Below are positions 6,543 to 12,695 of a DNA stretch of 14,487 nucleotides, in pieces. The stretch is taken from positions 1 to 14,487 of the forward strand of contig JBLMWU010000150.1 of NCBI GenBank assembly GCA_050257395.1. Reading direction: 5' to 3'. Origin of the DNA: JAIRTY01 sp050257395 (GTDB lineage: Bacteria; Actinomycetota; Actinomycetes; Streptosporangiales; Streptosporangiaceae). Both the position numbers and the translations under genes were made by a program. Position 1 is the first letter of the stretch, and every line of letters begins with the position of its first letter. The notes beneath the pieces were generated by a model. It ran no database searches. It was not told the DNA's origin and saw only the letters and a program-made list of their open reading frames with translations.

Positions 6543-6704
6543 TTACCGCGCCGCGTGCCCGCCCGCGCTGCCGTCCCGGTCACGCCCGCCGGTCTTGCGC
6601 CTGCGCCCAGCCCGGGTACGGGACAGCTGGTCGCACACGTGGCAGCCACCGCAGTGGGGGCATCTCCACCGCAGGCAGGACTGGCAGCGGTCTTGCTCGT
6701 TCAT
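6543..6704 (-). CDS. Cys-rich microprotein, 53 aa, putative zinc-binding
   Basis: This short minus-strand frame begins MNEQDRCQSCLRW and carries three CxxC pairs in 18 residues: CQSC (7-10), CPHC (15-18) and CHVC (21-24). Together with nearby His residues, these could hold one or two zinc ions or an iron-sulfur site. A basic tail follows (RTRAGRRRKTGGRDRD), suggesting contact with nucleic acid or another acidic partner. ATG at 6704 is favoured because GGAAG lies six bases upstream; ATG at 6710 (two more residues) has no room for a ribosome binding site. The stop is TAA at 6543-6545. I do not recognise the family. The gene is convergent with the aldo/keto reductase and divergent from the lipoprotein. 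The regular cysteine spacing makes chance unlikely, but expression is unproven. Confidence 0.6.
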   Translation of the reverse strand: MNEQDRCQSCLRWRCPHCGGCHVCDQLSRTRAGRRRKTGGRDRDGSAGGHAAR

Positions 6705-6751
6705 TCTCATCTTCCAGTCAGCCGTAGCACAGCGACAGCAACCCCCGGGGC

Positions 6752-6764
6752 CGGGAAATTCCCG
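6752..6764. promoter_or_regulatory. 13-bp palindrome in the divergent intergenic region (possible operator)
   Basis: CGGGAAATTCCCG is a perfect inverted repeat around a central A, with an AT-rich core in GC-rich DNA. It lies 48 bp upstream of the Cys-rich gene start and 60 bp upstream of the lipoprotein start, so a bound regulator could act on either. Confidence 0.3.
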
Positions 6765-6823
6765 CCCGCACCGGCGGACTCACGGGGGCGCCGGGTACAC
6801 CGCGCACCCGGGCATCGCGTCCC

Positions 6824-7258
6824 ATGATCATGAAATCTGCAGCCTTCACCGGTATCGCCGCAGGCGTCCTGGCGCTGGCGGCGTGCTCGTCCGCTGGCGG
6901 CGGCCAGGCCGCCCCCACCAGCCCGCCCGCGCCGCGGCCCGCCGTCTACGACTGCGCGGGCCATCCGCAGACCAGGCCCGCCAGCTTCGTTCTGGCCTGC
7001 GCCGACGGGAACGCCGCGCTAACCAAGATCACCTGGTCCGCCTGGTCCGCCAGCGGAGCGCGGGGCACCGGGCAGCTCACCGTCAACAACTGCCAGCCCA
7101 GCTGCGCGGGCGGGAAGTTCGTCAGCACCCCGACGGCGATCACCCTGTCCCGCCCGCACGCCGGAGCCGGCACGCCGTACTTCACGCACCTCGCTACCAG
7201 CGCGCCCCTGGGGAGCACCCGCAGCTGGCCGCTCGGCACCCACGGGCCGGGCTCGTGA
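6824..7258 (+). CDS. small secreted lipoprotein, hypothetical
   Basis: The N-terminus is a bacterial lipoprotein signal: MIMK, a hydrophobic core (AAFTGIAAGVLALAA) and the lipobox LAAC with Cys at residue 21. It should be exported, lipidated and anchored on the outer face of the cytoplasmic membrane. A low-complexity Ala/Pro linker follows, then a domain of about 100 residues. The domain has the pattern DCAGHP-ASFVLACADGN-ITWSAWS-GTGQLTVNNCQPSCAGGKF, with four Cys that could form two disulfides. This pattern recurs in unnamed actinomycete lipoproteins, as far as I recall. Function is unknown. ATG at 6830 is an equally good start, and no strong Shine-Dalgarno is visible for either. Confidence 0.8.
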   Translation: MIMKSAAFTGIAAGVLALAACSSAGGGQAAPTSPPAPRPAVYDCAGHPQTRPASFVLACADGNAALTKITWSAWSASGARGTGQLTVNNCQPSCAGGKFVSTPTAITLSRPHAGAGTPYFTHLATSAPLGSTRSWPLGTHGPGS

Positions 7259-7281
7259 TCAGCAGCCGGTCCGCGTTACGT

Positions 7282-7308
7282 CCGCGCGCCTGGTGCCAGC
7301 GGGCGCGG
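7282..7308. terminator. imperfect hairpin between convergent genes
   Basis: CCGCGC at 7282-7287 can pair with GCGCGG at 7303-7308. Further imperfect pairing inside (CCTGG with CCAGC) extends the stem. It fills most of the 59-bp gap between the lipoprotein and hydrolase stop codons and could serve both. There is no T-run. Confidence 0.35.
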
Positions 7309-7317
7309 CGGGGCGGG

Positions 7318-8028
7318 TCAGGCCGGGCCGACGGCCGCGAGTATCGCCTGCCCGAGCTCCGCGGGCTTCGTGAACTGCGGCCAGTGGCCCGTGGGCAGGT
7401 CGAGGTAGCCGACGTCGCGGATCTTCCCGAGCTCGCGCAGGAAGGGCTCCCCTTTCGCGAGCCACTCCCGGAGCTTCGCGCTGGGGAACTCGCACGCGAT
7501 GACGGTAACGGGCACGTCGTAACGGCGCTCGTCGGACAGCCGCTGGGGGTCGATCGCGACATGCAGGGGGGACGGGATCGCCCGCGCGCGGAAGGCGGCA
7601 CGCAGTTCCGCGGTGAGGTCGACGAGGTCCTCCTCCTCGAACAGCGACCAGTCCGGCAGCGGGATCTCGCCGCTGGCCGCCGGCAGCTCGTCGTTGATGA
7701 TGCCGCCGGCACCGTTCGGCCAGCTGTCGACGTAGACGGCGCGGGCGATGCGGTCCGGCCGCGCGTCGACCGCGGCGTGGGCGATCGCGCCGCCGCCCGA
7801 GTGCCCGACCAGCGCGACACCCCGGTCCGCCGGCCCGAGCGAGTCGATCACCGCGACCACGGCGTCGACGTGGTCGCGCAGGGTGATCCCGGAGCGGTCG
7901 GCATCCCTGGATTCCATGCCGGGGAGCGTGAGCGCGTGCGTGCGGTGCCCGGCCTGCTCCAGGACGGGAACGACCGCGTCCCACGACGAGCCGTCCAGCC
8001 ACAGGCCGGGGATCAGGACGATCTGCAT
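7318..8028 (-). CDS. alpha/beta-fold hydrolase (esterase-like)
   Basis: This 236-residue cytosolic hydrolase has the strand-1 and oxyanion region VLIPGLWLDGSSW (4-16), the nucleophile elbow GHSGGG with Ser77, and a C-terminal catalytic His in TGHWPQF (His215). The acid residue is not obvious by eye. The short strand-1 loop and small lid place it with the pheophorbidase/salicylate-esterase-like alpha/beta hydrolases rather than haloalkane dehalogenases, but the substrate is unknown. The start is the ATG at 8028. On the minus strand TAGCCT sits six bases before it, which fits a leaderless transcript, and no Shine-Dalgarno is present. It is divergent from the DUF4177-like gene, with 171 bp between. 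Confidence 0.87.
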   Translation of the reverse strand: MQIVLIPGLWLDGSSWDAVVPVLEQAGHRTHALTLPGMESRDADRSGITLRDHVDAVVAVIDSLGPADRGVALVGHSGGGAIAHAAVDARPDRIARAVYVDSWPNGAGGIINDELPAASGEIPLPDWSLFEEEDLVDLTAELRAAFRARAIPSPLHVAIDPQRLSDERRYDVPVTVIACEFPSAKLREWLAKGEPFLRELGKIRDVGYLDLPTGHWPQFTKPAELGQAILAAVGPA

Positions 8029-8034
8029 GAACCG

Positions 8035-8040
8035 AGGCTA
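8035..8040 (-). promoter_or_regulatory. -10 TAGCCT, leaderless promoter of the hydrolase gene
   Basis: Read on the minus strand, TAGCCT fits the actinobacterial TAnnnT -10 pattern and is followed by six bases and the ATG at 8028. That spacing puts the first transcribed base at the start codon. No strong -35 is seen. Confidence 0.4.
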
Positions 8041-8199
8041 GGCCACCCCGCCGACACTCCGCAGGCCGTGTACAGCCGCGGTCAGCCGTGAGGGGATCAG
8101 CCACCAGGGCCCGGATGCCCGGATGCGATGGTGCCGCCGGCGGGTCTCCGCCATCCTGGCCTGGTCCAGTGGTGAGAGGCCGGATGGAGGACGGGCGCG

Positions 8200-8448
8200 G
8201 TGACGATCGGGACGGCATGGCAGTACGCGCGGTTGCGGGGCCGGTACCAGCCTGTTTCGCACGACTGGGAGTACGACTGGATCTGGCCCGACGGCAGCCG
8301 GGAGACGGTTGTGTCCGGGGACCTGGAGCAGCTCAACCGCGCGGGTGCCGGGGGCTGGGAGCTGGTCGCCGTCGACAGGGACGAGCATCTGATCCGCTAC
8401 ACGCTGAAGCGCCCCGTGCCGGCGGGGGCCGGCCGGACCCGGCCGTGA
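8200..8448 (+). CDS. DUF4177-like small protein, 82 aa
   Basis: This small protein has two aromatic-rich strands (WEYDWIWPDG) and the closing pattern GGWELVAVDRDEHLIRYTLKRP. The WELV...YxLKR ending is characteristic of the DUF4177 fold, a compact beta domain of unknown function. The GTG at 8200 is supported by GGAGG at 8186-8190, nine bases upstream. Its stop overlaps the GTG of the MOSC gene (GTGA, 8445-8448), so the two are probably translated together. No signal peptide or membrane segment is seen. The DUF4177 assignment is by pattern only. Confidence 0.7.
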   Translation: MTIGTAWQYARLRGRYQPVSHDWEYDWIWPDGSRETVVSGDLEQLNRAGAGGWELVAVDRDEHLIRYTLKRPVPAGAGRTRP

Positions 8449-9194
8449 TCGCGCCCGCGGAGGCCGGGTGGCGTCTTGGCGTGCAGGTGGGCACCGTGAC
8501 GGGGCTATGGCGGTACCCGGTGAAGTCCATGGCGGCGGAGGCGCTCACGAGTGCCCGCGTCTCCTGGACCGGTGTCGCCGGTGACCGCAGGTGGGCGTTT
8601 GTGCGCCCGGACTCCGGAGCGAACGGCTTCCCCTGGTTCACCATCCGCGAGAACCCGGCCATGTCCACCTACGTCCCCACGCTGCTCGACCCTGCCCGTC
8701 CGGGCAAGTCAGCCATCCAGGTGCGGACCCCCAGCGGCAGGACCTGCGACCTGACCGATCCCGGCCTGGCCGGCGAGCTGGGCGCAGAGTTGCGCCTCAT
8801 GCGGCTGGACCGCGGGCTGTTCGACGCCATGCCCGTCTCGCTCATCACCACCCCGACCGTGTCCGCCCTGTGCACGCTGGCCGGCGTCCCGGAGGACGAA
8901 CTCCGCTTCCGGCCCAACATCGTCATCACCCCTGTCCCCGGGACGCCGTACGCGGAGGACGAGTGGGTGGGACGCTCGCTGGACGTGGGCGAGGCATGCG
9001 TCCGGGTCGACACGCGGGATTCGCGGTGCGTCATCGTCAACGTCGATCCCGGCCGCGGGCAGCCGGACGCGGACCTGCTCAAGATCATCGGCCGTCACCA
9101 TGAGGCATGCGCGGGCGTCTACGGCACCGCGGTCAGGCCCGGGCTGGTCAGGCTCGGCGATCCCGTGCGGCTCGTATCCGGGGCTGGCCGGTAA
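8445..9194 (+). CDS. MOSC-domain protein (mARC/YcbX-like, molybdenum-cofactor binding)
   Basis: This 249-residue protein combines the MOSC N-terminal beta-barrel (LWRYPVKSM, residues 21-29) with a MOSC domain, which in relatives binds molybdenum cofactor. The conserved Cys of the family, a Mo ligand in mARC enzymes, is present in SRCVIVNVDP (Cys195). Relatives reduce N-hydroxylated bases or other N-oxygenated compounds with a separate electron donor. No ferredoxin domain is attached here, unlike YcbX. I chose GTG 8445 because it overlaps the upstream stop. GTG 8481 or 8487, preceded by GGAGG at 8459-8463, would trim 12-14 weakly conserved residues. It is convergent with the dehydratase, with a 3-bp gap. 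Confidence 0.85.
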   Translation: MIAPAEAGWRLGVQVGTVTGLWRYPVKSMAAEALTSARVSWTGVAGDRRWAFVRPDSGANGFPWFTIRENPAMSTYVPTLLDPARPGKSAIQVRTPSGRTCDLTDPGLAGELGAELRLMRLDRGLFDAMPVSLITTPTVSALCTLAGVPEDELRFRPNIVITPVPGTPYAEDEWVGRSLDVGEACVRVDTRDSRCVIVNVDPGRGQPDADLLKIIGRHHEACAGVYGTAVRPGLVRLGDPVRLVSGAGR

Positions 9195-9197
9195 CCG

Positions 9198-10145
9198 TCA
9201 GCGCCGGCCGCCATCCGCTGATGAGGGCCCGCCTTCGTGATCATCCGGCAGGGCGGTGGTGTTGGCGCCGCTGATCACCACGCCGATCCGCTCGCCGTCC
9301 GCCGGGCGGTAGGCCCCGCTGTGCAGGGCGGCGTACGCGGTGGCACCGGCGGGCTCGGCGACCAGCCGTGCGTCCCGCCAGAGCGCCCGCTGGGCGGCGC
9401 TGATCGCGTCATCGGTGACCAGCACCGTGCGGATGAACCGCTGGGCGATGGGGAACATCAGCTCGCCGACGCGGCGCGGGGCCAGCGCATCGGCCGCGAT
9501 GCTGCCCGCCTCGGCGTCGACCGGCTCGCCAGCGGCCAGTGCCGCGGTGAGGGTGGGCGCATGCTCGGGCTCGACGCCGACCACCCGCACGTCACCGGCG
9601 TAGTACGCGGCGATGCCGCCGGCCAGCCCGCCGCCGCCGACCGCGACCAGCACGGTGTCCAGCTGCGGGGCCTGTGCTGCCAGTTCGAGGGCCAGGCTGC
9701 CCTGCCCGAGCAGGGTGAGCGGCTGGTCGTAGGCGTGCACGGCCAGCGCCTCATGACCGGCCAGCCATCGCTGGCAGGCGGCCAGGGCGTCGGCGTACCG
9801 GTCGCCCGTGACCACGAGCTCCGCGCCGTAGCCGCGGATCCGCGCGATCTTCGCGGGCGACGAGACGGTGGGCACGAAGATGGTGGCCGGGACGCCGAGC
9901 TGGCGGGCCGCCCAGGCGACGGCGACGCCGTGGTTGCCGCCGGACGCCGCGGCCACGCCCGCAGCCGGGACGTCGCGCAGCAGCAGATTCGCCATCGCAC
10001 CCCGCGCCTTGAACGAGCCGGCGTGCTGCAGCTGCTCCAGCTTGAGCGTCACGCCCGCCAGGTCCAGCACCGGCGTGCGCCGGATGTGCGGCCGGATGCT
10101 CTGGTAGGTGCGCTCGACGGCAGCGCGGTCGATTGAGTCGGTCAC
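9198..10145 (-). CDS. PLP-dependent threonine/serine dehydratase (fold type II)
   Basis: This 315-residue enzyme is predicted to deaminate threonine or serine to a 2-oxo acid and ammonia. The PLP Schiff-base lysine is Lys46 in GSFKARGA. The substrate/cofactor Asn loop is SGGNHG (68-73), and the phosphate-binding glycine loop is VGGGGLAGG (169-177). There is no C-terminal ACT regulatory domain, so it resembles catabolic or serine/threonine dehydratases rather than feedback-inhibited IlvA. Related folds such as serine racemase cannot be excluded. The GTG at 10145 fits the family N-terminus and is preceded on the minus strand by CAGGGT and six bases. A longer frame to 10199 adds 18 residues lacking family character. 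It is divergent from the SnoaL-like gene. Confidence 0.85.
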   Translation of the reverse strand: MTDSIDRAAVERTYQSIRPHIRRTPVLDLAGVTLKLEQLQHAGSFKARGAMANLLLRDVPAAGVAAASGGNHGVAVAWAARQLGVPATIFVPTVSSPAKIARIRGYGAELVVTGDRYADALAACQRWLAGHEALAVHAYDQPLTLLGQGSLALELAAQAPQLDTVLVAVGGGGLAGGIAAYYAGDVRVVGVEPEHAPTLTAALAAGEPVDAEAGSIAADALAPRRVGELMFPIAQRFIRTVLVTDDAISAAQRALWRDARLVAEPAGATAYAALHSGAYRPADGERIGVVISGANTTALPDDHEGGPSSADGGRR

Positions 10146-10151
10146 CCCGTT

Positions 10152-10157
10152 ACCCTG
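10152..10157 (-). promoter_or_regulatory. -10-like CAGGGT before the dehydratase GTG
   Basis: On the minus strand CAGGGT is followed by six bases and GTG at 10145. It is one mismatch from the common actinobacterial TAGGGT, and the spacing would make the transcript leaderless. No strong -35 was found. Confidence 0.3.
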
Positions 10158-10197
10158 CCATACAGCCACGACCGGGATTGACGGGCAAACCTGAAGC

Positions 10198-10234
10198 ACC
10201 GGGGGATCCCGGTCCAGCGGGATCCCGCCCCGGT
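10198..10234 (+). repeat. strong hairpin directly before a Shine-Dalgarno
   Basis: The left arm ACCGGGGGATCCCG (10198-10211) pairs with the right arm at 10218-10234, which contains CGGGATCCC and CCCCGGT. The result is 14 base pairs with a 3-nt bulge and a 6-nt loop (GTCCAG). The perfect inner part is GGGATCCCG (10203-10211) with CGGGATCCC (10218-10226). The Shine-Dalgarno AAGGAG (10236-10241) starts two bases after the structure. If transcribed, it would lie in the 5' leader of the gene at 10247. Confidence 0.55.
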
Positions 10235-10246
10235 GAAGGAGTGACC

Positions 10247-10771
10247 ATGTCCGACCACGCCACCCCGGCAGACGGCGCTGTTCCCGGACCGGCCCGCCAG
10301 GCGGACATCCTGGCCATCCGGGAGCTCGCCATCGCCTACGGGTTCGCCGTCGACGACCGCGACTGGGACCGCTGGAAGTCCCTGTTCACCGGCGACGCGC
10401 ACATCGACTACTCCCGCAGCGGCGGCATCAGCGGGACGCTGGAGCAGGTCGCCGCGTGGCTCCCGGAGGCGATGTCGGTCTTTGCCTGGTCACTCCATTC
10501 GATCCTGACCCACGAGATCCGCTTCACCGGCGCCGGCACCGCCGCCGGCCGCGTCCACCTCTTCAACCGCAACGGGGTCGAGTGGGAAGGCACGCCGGAA
10601 CTGTGCGACATCGGGGGCGTCTATGTCGACGAGTACCGGCGCGTCGGAGATCACTGGCGCTTCACCAGCCGGGTGGAGAACATCCGCTACATCACCGGCG
10701 GCGGGTTCGCCGCCCTGGTCAGGGACCTCGCGGCGAAGACCTCCCCCGGCGGAATGCGCGCCTACGGCTGA
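10247..10771 (+). CDS. SnoaL-like / nuclear transport factor 2 family protein
   Basis: This 174-residue protein has the cone-shaped alpha+beta SnoaL/NTF2 pattern. An N-terminal helix (ADILAIRELAIAYGFAVDDRDWDRWKSLF, 19-47) is followed by DAHIDYS (50-56), a His-containing strand (SLHSILTHEIRF) and a final helix-strand region. Members bind small hydrophobic ligands and act as isomerases, cyclases, dehydratases or hydroxylases. The early Tyr and Asp residues are where catalytic residues often lie, but the reaction cannot be told. The ATG is fixed by AAGGAG five bases upstream, although the frame is open to 10133. A strong hairpin abuts the ribosome binding site. The gene ends four bases from the convergent monooxygenase gene. 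Confidence 0.82.
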   Translation: MSDHATPADGAVPGPARQADILAIRELAIAYGFAVDDRDWDRWKSLFTGDAHIDYSRSGGISGTLEQVAAWLPEAMSVFAWSLHSILTHEIRFTGAGTAAGRVHLFNRNGVEWEGTPELCDIGGVYVDEYRRVGDHWRFTSRVENIRYITGGGFAALVRDLAAKTSPGGMRAYG

Positions 10772-10775
10772 ACCG

Positions 10776-12020
10776 TCACGGCCGGGGCGCGGTCAGGTAG
10801 TGCGCGAGATGCCCGATCACCTCGCGCGCGTCGTCCTCGATGCCGTGGATGAACGTGGACTTGCGCCGCCGCAGCACGGGCAGCCCCAGCGCGTACAGCC
10901 CCGGGCTGGCGGCCACCCCGCCCTCGTGGCGCAGCTGGCCCTTGGCGTCGATCACGGGCACGTCGAGCCACCCGTAGTCGGGCTGGAACCCGGTCGCCCA
11001 CACGATCGCGCGGATCTCGCCGCTCCGCAGGTCGAGCTGCAGCCGGGTGGACTCGGGTACCCGGGTCAACTCAGGGCGGACGGGCGGGTCCGCCTCAGCG
11101 TCGCGCCCGTGCGTCCGGGCCCACTCGTCGAACGTGTCCAGCAGACGCGCCAGTTTGAGATCCGCCAGCGAGAACAGGTTGCGCAGGCCGCCGGAGAACA
11201 GCGCGCGCCCGTCCCGGACAGCCGCCCACCGGCCCACCAGCCCGACGCCCATCGCGGTGAGCGCGTTGAGATCGAGCGTCGCCCGCTCGGGAGTGCCGGC
11301 GAGCTGGGGCGAGGGCAGCCGCCGGGCCCGCGTCAGGTCGTCGATCTCGTCGTGCCGCTGGTCCCACACGCCCGAGGCGTCCATCCACCACAGCACGTCG
11401 CGCCCCCGGTAGGTGCGCGGCAGCCGCACGTGCTCGCCCACCGACAGGGTCACCGGCCGGCCCGATCGCCGCAGCTCGGCTGCCAGCTGCACGCCGGTCG
11501 CCGACGCCCCGACCACGAGCACACCGCCGTCGGGCAGCTGGCCTGGGCCCCGGTACCCGAACGGCGTCAGCTGCGCCACGGACCCCGGAATCGCGGCACT
11601 GAGCGGCGGCACCGCAGGCCGGTTGCAGGCGCCGCTCGCGATGACCACCGTCCGGCAGCGGATCTCGCCCCGGCTCGTGGTCACCTGGTACCCGTCGCCG
11701 CTGCGCCGGACCGACGTGACGTTCACGCCGGTCCGGACCGGGGCCCCGGAAACCTTGGCGAAGTGCTCGATGAACTCGATCACCTCGCTCATGGTCATGT
11801 AGCCGTCGGGATCCGGGCCCTGGTAGCGATGGCCCGGCAGGCGGCTCTGCCAGTTGGGCGTGAGCAGCCGCAGGGAGTCCCAGCGTTCGCGGCGCCAGGA
11901 GTTCGCCACGTCGCCGCGCTCCAGCACAACATGGTCGATCGACCGGTCGCTGAGGAAGTGGCTGGCGGCGAGGCCCGCGTGCCCCGCCCCGATGACAACT
12001 GTTGTGGTGCGCTCGAGGAT
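10776..12020 (-). CDS. FAD/NAD(P)-dependent flavoprotein monooxygenase, start codon unclear
   Basis: This is predicted to be an FMO/CzcO-like flavoenzyme using NADPH and oxygen. The FAD-binding Rossmann motif is VVIGAGHAGLAA (residues 8-19 if counted from 12020). The second, NADPH-binding motif is VVGASATGVQLA. A later ATG motif lies in IVWATGFQPDYGW. The N-terminal half (WDSLRLLTPNW, DGYMTMSEVI) is typical of this family, and the total of 414 residues is normal. The oddity is the start. No in-frame ATG, GTG or TTG exists between the end of the upstream OsmC gene and GTG 11927, which would remove the FAD motif. I place the start at ATC 12020; CTC 12017 or CTG 12059 are alternatives. It lies 35 bp after the OsmC stop and is probably co-transcribed. 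Confidence 0.8.
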   Translation of the reverse strand: MLERTTTVVIGAGHAGLAASHFLSDRSIDHVVLERGDVANSWRRERWDSLRLLTPNWQSRLPGHRYQGPDPDGYMTMSEVIEFIEHFAKVSGAPVRTGVNVTSVRRSGDGYQVTTSRGEIRCRTVVIASGACNRPAVPPLSAAIPGSVAQLTPFGYRGPGQLPDGGVLVVGASATGVQLAAELRRSGRPVTLSVGEHVRLPRTYRGRDVLWWMDASGVWDQRHDEIDDLTRARRLPSPQLAGTPERATLDLNALTAMGVGLVGRWAAVRDGRALFSGGLRNLFSLADLKLARLLDTFDEWARTHGRDAEADPPVRPELTRVPESTRLQLDLRSGEIRAIVWATGFQPDYGWLDVPVIDAKGQLRHEGGVAASPGLYALGLPVLRRRKSTFIHGIEDDAREVIGHLAHYLTAPRP

Positions 12021-12055
12021 GGCCCGGCCCCCGGTGCTTTTCTGGAGCCCGCCGC

Positions 12056-12607
12056 TCAGGCGACTTCGACTGTGACGTCCGTGGGGTTCGTCAGGGCGTC
12101 GAACACCGCCGAGCGCTTCTGGGACTGGGCCACCAGCGCCTCGATGTCCTGCTTCGACGCGTCCGCGTCGATGGTGAAGGTCACCTTGACGTCGTTGAAG
12201 CCGTTGCGGACGTCGCTGTCGACCCCGAGGATCCCGCGGATGTCGTGGTTGCCTTCGACCGTCGCCTCGACCGAGCGCAGCTGGATGCCGCGGTTCTGCG
12301 CCACGGACGCCACGCCAGCCGTCAGGCAGGCCGCCAGGCCGACGAGCAGGTACTCGATCGGCGTGACGCCCTCATCCGGGGCGGCGAAGGTCTCGGGGTG
12401 GTCGGCCTCGAGCACCGTCTCGGTCTTGTGGCTCTGCTCCTGCCCGAGGCCGAAGTAGTTCTGGATCCTCATCGTGCTGTGGACGCCGTTCTGCCACTTG
12501 GAGGATGCCCGCCAGGTGAACTGAGCGGCCTCGGGCGCGCTCTTGAGCACTTCCCGCGCTTCGAGCAGTGCCTGCACGTTGACGCCGTTGGCGACTTCCG
12601 TAGTCAT
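12056..12607 (-). CDS. OsmC-family protein
   Basis: This 183-residue OsmC/Ohr-fold protein belongs to a family many of whose members reduce organic hydroperoxides as dimers using two cysteines. The core motif TPIEYLLVGLAACLTAGV (82-99) carries the first conserved position, Cys94. Where classical members have the second Cys, this protein has Ser166 (SQKRSAVFDALTNP). That is common in one OsmC subfamily, whose peroxidase activity is less certain. The ATG at 12607 begins the recognisable protein (MTTEVANGVNV). AAGGGG lies about 12 bases upstream, a somewhat long spacing. The frame extends to 12739 over the metX promoter, but without family character. It precedes the flavoprotein gene in a likely two-gene unit and is divergent from metX. 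Confidence 0.87.
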   Translation of the reverse strand: MTTEVANGVNVQALLEAREVLKSAPEAAQFTWRASSKWQNGVHSTMRIQNYFGLGQEQSHKTETVLEADHPETFAAPDEGVTPIEYLLVGLAACLTAGVASVAQNRGIQLRSVEATVEGNHDIRGILGVDSDVRNGFNDVKVTFTIDADASKQDIEALVAQSQKRSAVFDALTNPTDVTVEVA

Positions 12608-12656
12608 GTCGCGTGATGCCCCTTCGCTCACGTCGCGGAATTCCCTACCAAGGTGC

Positions 12657-12688
12657 TTGACAATACACTGGGCGGGGCAAGCTACGAT
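12657..12688 (+). promoter_or_regulatory. metX promoter, leaderless
   Basis: TACGAT (12683-12688) matches the TAnnnT -10 and lies seven bases before the metX ATG at 12696, so transcription would begin at the start codon. A perfect TTGACA is at 12657-12662, but the 20-bp spacer is longer than the usual 17-18, so its role as -35 is uncertain. No Shine-Dalgarno is present before the ATG. Confidence 0.45.
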
Positions 12689-12695
12689 AGCCCCC

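Noticed and set aside
6595..8091. 498-residue plus-strand frame over the lipoprotein and hydrolase
   Set aside because: It runs out of frame through two recognisable genes and has only compositionally biased sequence.
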